The notes beneath the pieces are model-generated. The model worked only from the letters and a program-made list of their open reading frames with translations. It made no database searches and had not been told where the DNA came from. DNA of 64,000 nt, from assembly GCF_009765965.1 (NCBI RefSeq), contig NZ_LMUL01000014.1, positions 1,917,281 through 1,981,280 on the forward strand, given 5' to 3'. Below are positions 7,806 to 18,510 of this stretch, piece after piece; position 1 is the first letter of the stretch; each line of letters begins with the position of its first letter. Both the position numbers and the translations under genes were made by a program. The DNA comes from Caulobacter sp. S45 (GTDB taxonomy: Bacteria > Pseudomonadota > Alphaproteobacteria > Caulobacterales > Caulobacteraceae).

Positions 7806-8654
7806 GTGTTTGGTAACGTCAAAGCCCGCGGGCCACTTTTGCTCGCCCTCGCCGCCGCCACGCTGGTGGCCGGCTGCAACCACGGCCGCCAGGACAAGCT
7901 GGCCAAGGCCGACAATTCCTACCAGGAGCGCTCCGTCGAGCTGCTCTACGCCACCGGCGCCCAGCGCATGGACGATCACCAGTGGGGGCTGGCCAGCCAG
8001 TACTTCGACGAGGTGGAGCGCCAGCACCCCTATTCGGAATGGGCGCGCCGCTCGATCCTGATGGAGGCCTTCGCCCACTACCAGGCCAACCAGTACGACG
8101 ACGCCATCGCCGCCGCCGACCGCTTCATCTCGCTCTACCCCGGCAACCCCTCGGCCCCCTACGCCTACTATCTGAAGGCGCAGTGCTACTTCGAGCAGAT
8201 CGCCGACGTGGGTCGCGACCAGGCCGCCACCCAGCAGGCCCAGGCCGGCTTCCGCGACGTGGAGAAGCGCTTCCCCACCTCCGAATACGCCACCGACGCC
8301 AAGCTGAAGCAGGACATGATCATGGACCAGCTGGCCGGCAAGGAGATGTCGGTTGGCCGCTGGTATCTGCGCCAGGGCCTGCCGATCTCCGCCATCGGCC
8401 GCTTCAAGACCGTGGTCGACAAGTTCCAGACCACCAGCCACACCCCCGAGGCCCTCTTCCGCCTGGTCGAAGCCAACCTAACGCTGGGCCTGCGCGACGA
8501 GGCCACCAAGGACGGCGCGGTGCTGGGCTACAACTTCCCCGGCGACCACTGGTACGACAAGGCCTACGCCCTGCTCACCTCCAAGGGCCTGCGCCCCTCC
8601 GCCCCGCCCAAGCCCAAGCCCAAGGGCGCCATGAGCCGTCTCGGTCGGGTCTGA
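7806..8654 (+). CDS. bamD: Outer membrane protein assembly factor BamD (lipoprotein)
   Basis: BamD is an essential lipoprotein of the BAM complex that inserts beta-barrel proteins into the outer membrane. The GTG at 7806 gives 282 residues with a short signal peptide and lipobox LVAGC (Cys24). A GTG at 7767 would add 13 unneeded residues. The mature protein is made of TPR-like helical repeats, e.g. YFDEVERQHPYSEWARRS, AADRFISLYPGNPSAPYAYY and FRDVEKRFPTSEYATDAK, as in the BamD/ComL family. The Pro/Lys-rich C-terminus (PKPKPKGAMSR) is normal for this group. recN follows 34 bases downstream, an arrangement common in Alphaproteobacteria. A bamF homologue lies at 22050. Confidence 0.95.
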   Translation: MFGNVKARGPLLLALAAATLVAGCNHGRQDKLAKADNSYQERSVELLYATGAQRMDDHQWGLASQYFDEVERQHPYSEWARRSILMEAFAHYQANQYDDAIAAADRFISLYPGNPSAPYAYYLKAQCYFEQIADVGRDQAATQQAQAGFRDVEKRFPTSEYATDAKLKQDMIMDQLAGKEMSVGRWYLRQGLPISAIGRFKTVVDKFQTTSHTPEALFRLVEANLTLGLRDEATKDGAVLGYNFPGDHWYDKAYALLTSKGLRPSAPPKPKPKGAMSRLGRV

Positions 8655-8688
8655 CCGCCGGCCCCATCGATCCAAGGCGGACGACGTC

Positions 8689-10395
8689 GTGCTGATCGGC
8701 CTCAACATCCGCGACGTGGTGCTGATCGAGGCGCTGGACCTCGAGCCCGGCGCAGGTCTGACTGCGCTCACGGGCGAGACCGGCGCGGGCAAGTCCATCG
8801 TGCTGGACGCGCTGGGCCTGGCCACCGGCGCGCGGGGCGATGCGGGCCTGGTGCGTCATGGCGCGGCCCAGGCGGTCGCCACCGCCGTGTTCGAGCTTCC
8901 GCCCCACCATCCCGCCTGGACCCTGCTGGCCGACAAGGGCGTCGCCGGCGAGCCGGGCGAGGACCTGGTGCTGCGCCGCCAGGTCTCCGCCGACGGCCGC
9001 TCCCGCGCCTTCGTCAACGATCAGGCCGTGGGCGTGGGCGTGCTCAAGGAGCTGGGCGCCCTGCTGCTGGAGGTGCACGGCCAGCACGACGCCGTCGGCC
9101 TGCTGGACCCGCGCACCCACCGCGCCCTGCTCGACGGTTACGGCGAGTGCGCCCCGGCGCTGGCCGCCTGCCGCGCGCGCTGGAGCGAATGGCGCGACGC
9201 CCTGCGCATCGCCGAGGCGCTGCGCGCCCAGGCCGCCCGCAGCGCCGCGGACGCCGAGGAAGCCGGCCTGCGCCTGGCCGAACTGGACCGGCTCGATCCC
9301 CGCGCGGGCGAGGAAGCCGCCCTGGCCGACGAACGCGGCCTGTTGGGCGCGGCCGAGAAGATCCTGGCCGACATCTCCACCGCCCGCGAAGCCTTCGCCG
9401 CCCGTCAGTTGGCCGACCGCCTGTCGCAAGGGATGCGGGCGCTGGAGCGGGCGCGCGACCGGGCCATGCAGTCCGGGAGCGTGGTCGGCGCCACCGCGAT
9501 CGAGAAGCTTGGCGAGGCGGTGGCCGCCGGCGAGCGCACCCTGCTGGAGGCGCAGGAATCGGTCTCGGCGCTCGACGCCGCCGCCCGCGCCTTCGTGTTC
9601 GAGCCCGCCCGGCTGGAGCGCACCGAGGAGCGGCTGTTCGCGCTCCGCGCCATGTCGCGCAAGCTGGGTGTGCCGGTGGAGGAGCTGCCGGCCGAGCGCG
9701 TGCGTTTCGCCGAACTGCTGCACAGCTTCGAGACCGCCGACGAGACCCTGTCCAAGGCCGAACAGGCCGTGACCCTGGCGGCCATGGCCTATCGCAAGGC
9801 CGCCGAGGCGCTGAGCGCCACCCGCACCCGCGCCGCCGAGCGCCTATCCGCCGTGGTCGAGGCCGAACTCAAGCCGCTGAAGCTCGACAAGGCCCGCTTC
9901 CGCGCCGCCGTCGAGGCCCAGTCCGAGGATCGCGCGGGACCGGACGGCGTGGATCGCGTGGCCTTCGAGATCGCCACCAATCCCGGCGCGCCGTTCGGGC
10001 CGCTGGGCGCCATCGCCTCGGGCGGGGAGCTGGCGCGCTTCGCCCTGGCGCTGAAGGTGGCGCTGGCCACCCGCGGCCCCGACGCGCTCGGCCCCACCCT
10101 GATCTTCGACGAGGTGGACCAGGGGGTCGGCGGCGCCGTGGCCGATGCGGTGGGCTTGAGGCTGAAACGGCTGGCCGCCTCGGGCCAGGTGCTGGTCGTC
10201 ACCCACAGTCCCCAGGTCGCCGCCCGCGCCGACGCCCACTGGCGGGTGTCCAAGGCGCTGAAGGCCGAGCGCACCACCACCGCCATCTCGACGCTGGACC
10301 CCGCCGCCCGCGAAGAGGAACTGGCCCGCATGCTGGCCGGTGCCCATGTCACCGACGCGGCCCGTGCGGCGGCGCGAGCGCTGATGAGCGCTTAG
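8689..10395 (+). CDS. recN: DNA repair protein RecN
   Basis: RecN is an SMC-like ATPase recruited to DNA double-strand breaks. The 568-residue protein has a Walker A GETGAGKS near residues 30-37 and a long alpha-helical coiled-coil middle rich in Ala, Glu and Arg. Its C-terminal lobe carries the ABC signature ASGGELARFAL and Walker B TLIFDEVDQGVGG, followed by the VTHSPQVAA switch. It starts with GTG at 8689, 34 bases after bamD, and is probably co-transcribed. No SOS (LexA) box is obvious in that small gap. It converges with the rhomboid gene 24 bases downstream. Confidence 0.96.
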   Translation: MLIGLNIRDVVLIEALDLEPGAGLTALTGETGAGKSIVLDALGLATGARGDAGLVRHGAAQAVATAVFELPPHHPAWTLLADKGVAGEPGEDLVLRRQVSADGRSRAFVNDQAVGVGVLKELGALLLEVHGQHDAVGLLDPRTHRALLDGYGECAPALAACRARWSEWRDALRIAEALRAQAARSAADAEEAGLRLAELDRLDPRAGEEAALADERGLLGAAEKILADISTAREAFAARQLADRLSQGMRALERARDRAMQSGSVVGATAIEKLGEAVAAGERTLLEAQESVSALDAAARAFVFEPARLERTEERLFALRAMSRKLGVPVEELPAERVRFAELLHSFETADETLSKAEQAVTLAAMAYRKAAEALSATRTRAAERLSAVVEAELKPLKLDKARFRAAVEAQSEDRAGPDGVDRVAFEIATNPGAPFGPLGAIASGGELARFALALKVALATRGPDALGPTLIFDEVDQGVGGAVADAVGLRLKRLAASGQVLVVTHSPQVAARADAHWRVSKALKAERTTTAISTLDPAAREEELARMLAGAHVTDAARAAARALMSA

Positions 10396-10419
10396 CGCAA
10401 GACGGGAATTCCTGCGGCG

Positions 10420-11628
10420 TCAGGCCGGATCGCAGAGGCCGGACTTCCGCATCAGCACCATCATCTTCGCATCCACGGTGTCGGGCGCGGCGCAAAGCGG
10501 CGTGGCTGTGGCGTGCGCCTCCGCCATCCGACCCTGGTCGTGGTAGATTCCGCTCAGGGTCGCCCGGATGGTCGTGCCCAGGGTGCGCGGCAGTTCCGGC
10601 GCGCCGAGCAGCGGACTCTGCAGCGCGCGCGTGAGTTCGACCTCCGCGTCCGTTTCGTCTTGCGCCTTGAGATCGCTCATCGCCGCGTAGAGACGGGCGC
10701 GTGGATCGTCGGGATATTCCGCCGCGAGCTGGCCCGCGCGGGCCAGTCCGTCCTTCAGCGTGGCCGGCACGTCGTCCATGGGGATCAGTCCGGGTGTCTC
10801 CGCCGGGGCCGAACTCGGCAAGGCGGCGGCCGAGCCCAGCACGAGCAGGCTGAGCAGGCCGATACCGGCCGCCGTCCAGCCCGCGACCGCTTCGCCCGGC
10901 GGGCGCACGTCGTCCTCGGCCCAGAAGATCTGCAGCAGGAAGCCCATCACCATGCCGGCCAGGACGCCGCCGATATGGCCGCTGTAATCCACGTGGCCAT
11001 GCGTCGAGCCCAAGGGCAAAAGGGCCGGGATCATCACCCGGAGGCTGAGGATTCGCATCCGCTTGCGCTTCTCGTAGGAAGCCGCGTGGAAGCTCAGCAC
11101 CAGGGTGGCGGACAGCACGCACATGATCGCGCCGGAAGCTCCGACGCTGACGATCTCTGGCGCGTTCATCGCCATCGACGCCACCGCCCCGCCCAGTCCT
11201 CCGACCAGATAGATCAGGGCGAACCAGCCGCGTCCGACGATGGGCTCCAGCAACAAGCCGACCAGCAACAACGCCACCCCATTGCCGATCAGGTGCGCGG
11301 GATTGAGATGCAGCAGCGAAACCGTCAGCAGCCGCCACGGCTGGCCCGCGCCCAGCGCCAGGTTGCGGCTCAACCCGCCCAGATGGACCAGGGTGCTGTG
11401 GCTGATGACGCCCGGGTGGCCGCCGGCGGCGCTGACCGCCGTCTCCAGCAGGTAGATCGCCGTCAGGACCAGCAGGATGGCGCAGGTGACCCAGGGTATG
11501 GCGGCGAACCGGCTGACGCGCGGCGGCGCCTGCACAGCGGGCTGGGGCGTCTCGTCCCTTGGGGCGGGCGGCGCGAACCTCGGCTCGACCCTGACCCCGC
11601 GTTTCCCGAACGCTGCCGCTTCCTGCAC
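10420..11628 (-). CDS. Rhomboid-family intramembrane serine protease with C-terminal soluble extension
   Basis: Rhomboid proteases cleave transmembrane segments of other membrane proteins. The 402 residues hold a Pro-rich cytosolic N-terminus and about six membrane segments. The HLNPAHLIGN loop is followed by the catalytic serine in GASGAIM (Ser165) and the histidine in YSGHIGG (His218), so the catalytic dyad is intact. After a further membrane segment comes a roughly 130-residue helical region with TPR-like character (DGLARAGQLAAEYPDDPRARLY and following). A GTG at 11628 is the only reasonable start. The substrate cannot be inferred from the neighbours recN and ligA. Confidence 0.85.
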   Translation of the reverse strand: MQEAAAFGKRGVRVEPRFAPPAPRDETPQPAVQAPPRVSRFAAIPWVTCAILLVLTAIYLLETAVSAAGGHPGVISHSTLVHLGGLSRNLALGAGQPWRLLTVSLLHLNPAHLIGNGVALLLVGLLLEPIVGRGWFALIYLVGGLGGAVASMAMNAPEIVSVGASGAIMCVLSATLVLSFHAASYEKRKRMRILSLRVMIPALLPLGSTHGHVDYSGHIGGVLAGMVMGFLLQIFWAEDDVRPPGEAVAGWTAAGIGLLSLLVLGSAAALPSSAPAETPGLIPMDDVPATLKDGLARAGQLAAEYPDDPRARLYAAMSDLKAQDETDAEVELTRALQSPLLGAPELPRTLGTTIRATLSGIYHDQGRMAEAHATATPLCAAPDTVDAKMMVLMRKSGLCDPA

Positions 11629-11719
11629 CCGACGCCCCCAAGACGCATTCGCCTCCGCTCTAGCGAAGGTTGATTTACGCGGAGCAAAACGAGGTGGTTA
11701 ACACAACGGACCTGCGTGA

Positions 11720-14128
<2,409 letters not shown>

Positions 14129-14208
14129 CGCCTATGCTCCGGGCTCCCGCCCAAGCTCGCGTCTGGGGCGAACTATGGTATCGGTCACAGAAATGGGAGG
14201 TCTTCCGC

Positions 14209-14634
14209 TTGCGCAGTTCCATGATCCTGGGTGTCCTGGCCACGGTCGCCCTCTGCGGATCGGCCGCCGCGTCGCCCATCTCCGGCGTCTGGCGCACCCC
14301 GGCGAACGCCCGCAACGCCGACATCGATGTCTATGATTGTGGGAACGCGGTGTGCGGGCGGGTGCTCACCTCGGACCTGCTGCGCGCGCAACCCGATCTC
14401 AAGGACGCCCACAACAGCGATCCGGCGCTGCGCGACCGGCAGGTCAAGGGCCTACAGATGATCCATGGGTTTGTTGGCGGCCCGACGGTGTGGAAGGGCG
14501 GAGAAATCTACAATCCCGACGACGGCCATACCTATCACGGCTCCATCACCCTAGCCGACCCGAACACCCTGAAGCTGACCGGCTGCGTCGTATTCCCCCT
14601 GTGCCGGACCCAGGTCTGGCGGCGGACGCACTGA
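14209..14634 (+). CDS. DUF2147 family secreted protein, copy 1
   Basis: A TTG start at 14209 is chosen because a GGGAGG ribosome-binding site ends 8 bases before it; an ATG four codons later (14221) is the alternative. The 141-residue product has a signal peptide ending SAAAS. The mature part has the DUF2147 pattern GVWRTP...Y-CG-VCGRV...NSDPALRDRQVKGL...GG-IYNPDDGHTYHG...GCVVFPLCRTQVW. The conserved cysteines suggest disulfides in the periplasm. The biochemical role of the family is unknown. It is followed 18 bases later by a paralogue of identical length. Confidence 0.8.
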   Translation: MRSSMILGVLATVALCGSAAASPISGVWRTPANARNADIDVYDCGNAVCGRVLTSDLLRAQPDLKDAHNSDPALRDRQVKGLQMIHGFVGGPTVWKGGEIYNPDDGHTYHGSITLADPNTLKLTGCVVFPLCRTQVWRRTH

Positions 14635-14652
14635 GCCCACACCTAACCCCGG

Positions 14653-15078
14653 ATGCGAATGATCCTGTTTAGAGCCGCCGTCCTGCTCGGGGCCGTCGCC
14701 ACGATGGGCGCGGCGCCCCTGCCGATCGAAGGCTTCTGGCAGGTCAAGTCCGGCGGCGGCGTGATCGAGTTGCATCGTTGCGACGGCGACACCCTGTGTG
14801 GCCGTATCGCCGCATCGGACGACCTGCGCGACAAGCCCGACATCCGCGACGTCAAGAACCGGCATCCCGAACTGCAGACGCGACGGTTGCGGGGCCTGGA
14901 CATCTTCCACGGCTTCCGCGGCGGTCCCGACATCTGGACCGACGGGCGCATCTACAACCCCAACGACGGGCGCACCTATCGCGGCACGCTGCGCCTGACC
15001 TCGCCGGACAAGGTGCGGGTGGTGGGCTGCCTGGTCTACCCGTTGTGCAACGGGCAGAACTGGACCCGGATCAAGTAG
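14653..15078 (+). CDS. DUF2147 family secreted protein, copy 2
   Basis: This 141-residue paralogue of the preceding gene shares the same layout. It has a signal peptide (MRMILFRAAVLLGAVATMGAA), then GFWQV, a Cys-rich core (RCDGDTLCGRI), a GLDIFHGFRGG motif, IYNPNDGRTYRGT and a closing GCLVYPLCNGQNW. The two copies are equal in length and only moderately alike, so the duplication is not recent. They probably form a two-gene operon. Function is unknown; an envelope or secreted role is all the sequence supports. Confidence 0.82.
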   Translation: MRMILFRAAVLLGAVATMGAAPLPIEGFWQVKSGGGVIELHRCDGDTLCGRIAASDDLRDKPDIRDVKNRHPELQTRRLRGLDIFHGFRGGPDIWTDGRIYNPNDGRTYRGTLRLTSPDKVRVVGCLVYPLCNGQNWTRIK

Positions 15079-15097
15079 GGTCCGCCCCCATCGAAGG

Positions 15098-16912
15098 TCA
15101 GAGCGGGGCGCAGGCCGCTTCCAGCCAGGCCCGGACCTCGGCGTCCACGCGCGGGCCGATCTTGGCCAGCACCTCGGCGTGGTAGGCGTCGAGCCAAGCG
15201 CGCTCGTCGGCCTCCAGCAGCTCCACGGCGATGGCGCGGCGGTCGATGGGCGCGAAGGTCAGGGTCTCGAAGCCCAGCATGGGCCGCTCACCGCCCGCGA
15301 TCGGCCCCGCCGCCGTCACGGTCTGCAGGTTCTCGATGCGGATGCCGTAGGCCCCAGCCTTGTAATAGCCGGGCTCGTTGGAGACGATCATGCCCGCCGC
15401 CAGCGCTATGGTGTTGGGCGCCTTGGCGATCCGCTGCGGCCCCTCGTGCACGCCCAGATACGAGCCGACGCCGTGGCCGGTGCCATGGTCGTAGTCCAGC
15501 CCCGCCATCCACAGCGGCTGGCGCGCCAGGACGTCCAGCGCCGAACCGGTGGTCCCAGCCGGGAAGCGGATGCGGGCGAGCGCGATATGGCCCTTCAGCA
15601 CGCGGGTGAAGCGGTCCTTCATCTCCGCCGACACCTCGCCAAAGACCACGGTGCGGGTGATGTCGGTGGTGCCTTCGACGTATTGCGCTCCGGAATCGAC
15701 CAGGAAGAACTGGCCCGGCTCGATCCGACGATTGGTCTTGTGGGTCGGGCGATAATGGACCACCGCCCCGTTCGGGCCGGCCCCGGCGATGGTGTCGAAG
15801 CTGAGGTCCTTCAGCGCGCCGGTGGCCTCGCGGAAGCCCTCCAGCTTGGTGACCACCTCGACCTCGTCGGGAAGCGTGGCCTGGGCCTCGGTCCCCATCC
15901 AGTGCAGGAAGCGGGCGACAGCGGCGCCGTCGCGCAGGTGGGCCTGGCGGGCGCCCTCGATCTCCACCGCGTTCTTGCAGGCGCGCGGCAGGGCGCAGGG
16001 GTCGGCGCCGCGCACCACCGTCGCGCCCGACCGCTCCAACGTGTCGAAATACCAGGCCGAGGACTGGGCCGGGTCGATCAGCACCCGCTGGCCCTTCAGC
16101 TCGGCCAGCGCCTCGGGCAGGGCCGTGTCGGGCTCCAGCGTCACGCCGTTGCCGAGCCAGGCGCCCAGCGCCTCTGTGGCCTTGGCGGGATCGAGGAACA
16201 GCCGTGCGGTCCCGTCGGCGCGCAGCACCGCCTGGCCCAGCGGCAAGGGCGAGCGGATGACGTCGCCGCCGCGCACGTTGAACAGCCAGGCGATCGACGA
16301 GGGCGCGGTCAGCACCGCCGCCTCGGCGCCGGCTTCAGCCATCGCCTTGCCCACCCGCGCGCGCTTGTCGGCCGAGGCCTCGCCGGCATGGTCCAGCGAT
16401 TGCGCCACGACCGGCGCCTGGGGCTGGCCCGGCCGCGCCTTGGCCCAGGCGCGGTCGAGGGGATTATCCTGCACCGCCTTCAGGGTCGCGCCGGCCCGCG
16501 CGGCGGAGGCCTGCAGCCGCGCCAGGGCGTCAGGGCTGTGCAGGCGGGGGTCGTAGCCGATGCTGGCGCCGGAATGGACAGCGCTCTCCAGATAGGCCGG
16601 CACCCCGCCCTCGACCAGGTCGCGCCGCTCGAACAGTTCGGGATCGGTCTGGGCGGCCAGTTGCAGGGTGTAGCGCCCATCGCTGAACACCGCCGCCTTG
16701 TCGGCCAGCACCACCGCCGCCCCGGCCGAGCCGGTGAAACCGGTGGCCCAGGCCAGCCGTTCGTTGGCGGCGGGCAGGTACTCGTTCTGGTGCTCGTCCT
16801 CGTGGGGGATCAGCAGGCCGTCCAGCCCTTGTGCGGCCATCTCGGCGCGGATCAGGGGCAGGTGCTGGCGGCCGTAGGACGGGTCGGCGGCGTCTTCGAA
16901 GGTCTGGCGCAT
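15098..16912 (-). CDS. Aminopeptidase P (Xaa-Pro aminopeptidase, M24B)
   Basis: The enzyme removes an N-terminal residue that precedes proline. At 604 residues it is the long three-domain form. Two creatinase-like N-terminal domains (IRAEMAAQGLDGLLIPHEDEH...) precede a pita-bread metallopeptidase domain. Metal ligands are visible as Asp in LVDSGAQYVEGTTDITRT, His in DHGTGHGVGSYLGVHEGP and Glu in SNEPGYY and RIENLQTV. There is no signal peptide, so it is cytosolic. It converges with the DUF2147 pair and lies 70 bases downstream of prmA, possibly on the same leftward transcript. Confidence 0.93.
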   Translation of the reverse strand: MRQTFEDAADPSYGRQHLPLIRAEMAAQGLDGLLIPHEDEHQNEYLPAANERLAWATGFTGSAGAAVVLADKAAVFSDGRYTLQLAAQTDPELFERRDLVEGGVPAYLESAVHSGASIGYDPRLHSPDALARLQASAARAGATLKAVQDNPLDRAWAKARPGQPQAPVVAQSLDHAGEASADKRARVGKAMAEAGAEAAVLTAPSSIAWLFNVRGGDVIRSPLPLGQAVLRADGTARLFLDPAKATEALGAWLGNGVTLEPDTALPEALAELKGQRVLIDPAQSSAWYFDTLERSGATVVRGADPCALPRACKNAVEIEGARQAHLRDGAAVARFLHWMGTEAQATLPDEVEVVTKLEGFREATGALKDLSFDTIAGAGPNGAVVHYRPTHKTNRRIEPGQFFLVDSGAQYVEGTTDITRTVVFGEVSAEMKDRFTRVLKGHIALARIRFPAGTTGSALDVLARQPLWMAGLDYDHGTGHGVGSYLGVHEGPQRIAKAPNTIALAAGMIVSNEPGYYKAGAYGIRIENLQTVTAAGPIAGGERPMLGFETLTFAPIDRRAIAVELLEADERAWLDAYHAEVLAKIGPRVDAEVRAWLEAACAPL

Positions 16913-16982
16913 CCGTCCAATCTAATCGCGGCGAGGGCGGGCGCAAATGGGAAGGATGCGAGGCGAGGATTGAAGGGCGGAC

Positions 16983-17849
16983 TTAAAGCCGTTTCAGCAC
17001 CAGTGTCGCCCAGGCGTCGCGATGGTAGCGGCGCTCCAGCCTGAAGCCGCGCGCGAGATAAGCGGCGCGCACGAACCGCTCCTGGCTCCGCAGCAGGCCC
17101 GACAGGATCGCCAGGCCGCCGGGCTTGAGTGCATCGCGGATATCCGAGGACAGCCAGACCAGGGGCCGCGCCAGGATGTTGGCGAACACCAGGTCGTAGG
17201 GCGCGCCCTCGGCGACAGCGCGATGCTTGAGGCCGTTGGCGTAGACGAACCGGGCGCCGACCTGGTTGACCTTGGCGTTCTCCCGCCCGATCCGCACCGA
17301 GATCGGATCGATGTCGGTGCCGACCGCAACCTTCGAGCCGGTCTTGGCTGCCGCAATCGCCAGCACTCCGGTGCCCGCGCCCACGTCCAGCACCTTGGGG
17401 AAACGCATCCGCTTCAACAGCGCGTCGTAGGCGTAGAGGCAGCCGACCGTGGTGCCGTGGTGGCCGGTGCCGAAGGCCGCGCCGGCCTCGATGCGCAGGT
17501 TCACCGCATTGGGCGGCGTGCGGCCCCGGTCGTGGACGCCGTAGACGAAGAAGCGCCCGGCCCGCACCGGCGGCAGGCCCGACAACGCCATGGCCAGCCA
17601 GTCCGCATCCGCCAGCACCTCGGTCTCGACCCGCAGCGTCGGCCAGCCGCCGAGCACCGCGCGAAACTGCTCGGCCTCCTCGAATTCGGTCGGGAAGGCG
17701 TCGATGCGCCAGACGTCGCGGTCCTCGTCCTCCTCCAGGATGGAATAGGTCGAACCCTCCAGCAGCGGATCGGCGTCCACCGCACGGGCGGCGGCTTCGG
17801 CGTCGGCGCGCGGGCCGCGGGCGATGATCTGAACGGGATCGTCGGTCAT
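16983..17849 (-). CDS. prmA: Ribosomal protein L11 methyltransferase
   Basis: PrmA trimethylates ribosomal protein L11 using S-adenosylmethionine. The 288-residue protein has the SAM-binding motif [18 protein letters not shown], an acidic motif II (GTDIDP) and the NILARPL motif that resembles the N-[IL]-x-x-x-P family signature. The N-terminal 110 residues correspond to the small L11-recognition domain. It starts with an ATG at 17849 and is divergent from the small membrane-protein gene at 18012. The aminopeptidase P gene lies downstream on the same strand. Confidence 0.93.
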   Translation of the reverse strand: MTDDPVQIIARGPRADAEAAARAVDADPLLEGSTYSILEEDEDRDVWRIDAFPTEFEEAEQFRAVLGGWPTLRVETEVLADADWLAMALSGLPPVRAGRFFVYGVHDRGRTPPNAVNLRIEAGAAFGTGHHGTTVGCLYAYDALLKRMRFPKVLDVGAGTGVLAIAAAKTGSKVAVGTDIDPISVRIGRENAKVNQVGARFVYANGLKHRAVAEGAPYDLVFANILARPLVWLSSDIRDALKPGGLAILSGLLRSQERFVRAAYLARGFRLERRYHRDAWATLVLKRL

Positions 17850-18011
17850 TGGAGGTCAATAGCCGCAGCGCCGCGCCAAAGGCCACCTGGATTCTGCCGC
17901 ATCAAGCCGCCCGTTCGCGGACGCAGGGACGCAATGACGCGTCTGGCCCACGGCAACGGTGTCGCCGGCTCGGGTGTTTAGACCCTTATGGATCATCACC
18001 AGGAGGATACC

Positions 18012-18443
18012 GTGGGCTCGCTCGCACCCCTGACCCAGCACCTGTCGCGGCTGCAGAGCGACACCTGGACCGCGAGCCTGACCGCGCTCGAGACCTTGCT
18101 GGGCGAACCCCTGCCGCGCCGCGCGCGGGAGCGGAAAGGCTGGTGGTCCAACGCCTTGGCTGGGGTGCGACCGCATGAACGGGCCTGGCTCGACGCCGGC
18201 TGGCGGGTCGATCACGTCGACCTGAACGGCGAGCGCATCGTCTTCCACCGCACCCGCAGGGCCGAGCCCCTGCACGCCGCCGTACCTCCGGCCATGCGCC
18301 GGGCGGCGGCGGACTACGACCGGCGTGCGCGGGCCAAGATGCTGGGCTGGTTCGCGCTCGGCGGCGGATCGGCGGTGATGACGGCCGGGATTATCGGCGG
18401 CGTGATCGGCTTCCTGCTCGGCCGGTACTTGCCCCGGCGCTAG
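18012..18443 (+). CDS. Small protein with DUF7662-like domain and C-terminal membrane segment
   Basis: The GTG at 18012 follows a strong AGGAGGA at 18001-18007, which makes it a better start than the ATG at 17988. The 143-residue product begins with a domain of the form LTQHLSRLQSD...LLGEPLPRRARERKGWWSN...AWLDAGWRVDHVDL. This pattern (LG-PLP--AR--WW-N--AW--AGW) is found in small uncharacterised bacterial proteins and in DUF7662. The C-terminus has a Gly-rich transmembrane helix (MTAGIIGGVIGFLLG) followed by basic residues, so the domain probably sits in the cytosol anchored to the inner membrane. Function is unknown. Confidence 0.68.
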   Translation: MGSLAPLTQHLSRLQSDTWTASLTALETLLGEPLPRRARERKGWWSNALAGVRPHERAWLDAGWRVDHVDLNGERIVFHRTRRAEPLHAAVPPAMRRAAADYDRRARAKMLGWFALGGGSAVMTAGIIGGVIGFLLGRYLPRR

Positions 18444-18510
18444 ATCGGCGGGCATAGGGACAGGGACTTTCCCGATATAAGGCGGCGCCCCCAGCGCCCG
18501 CGTAGTCTCC

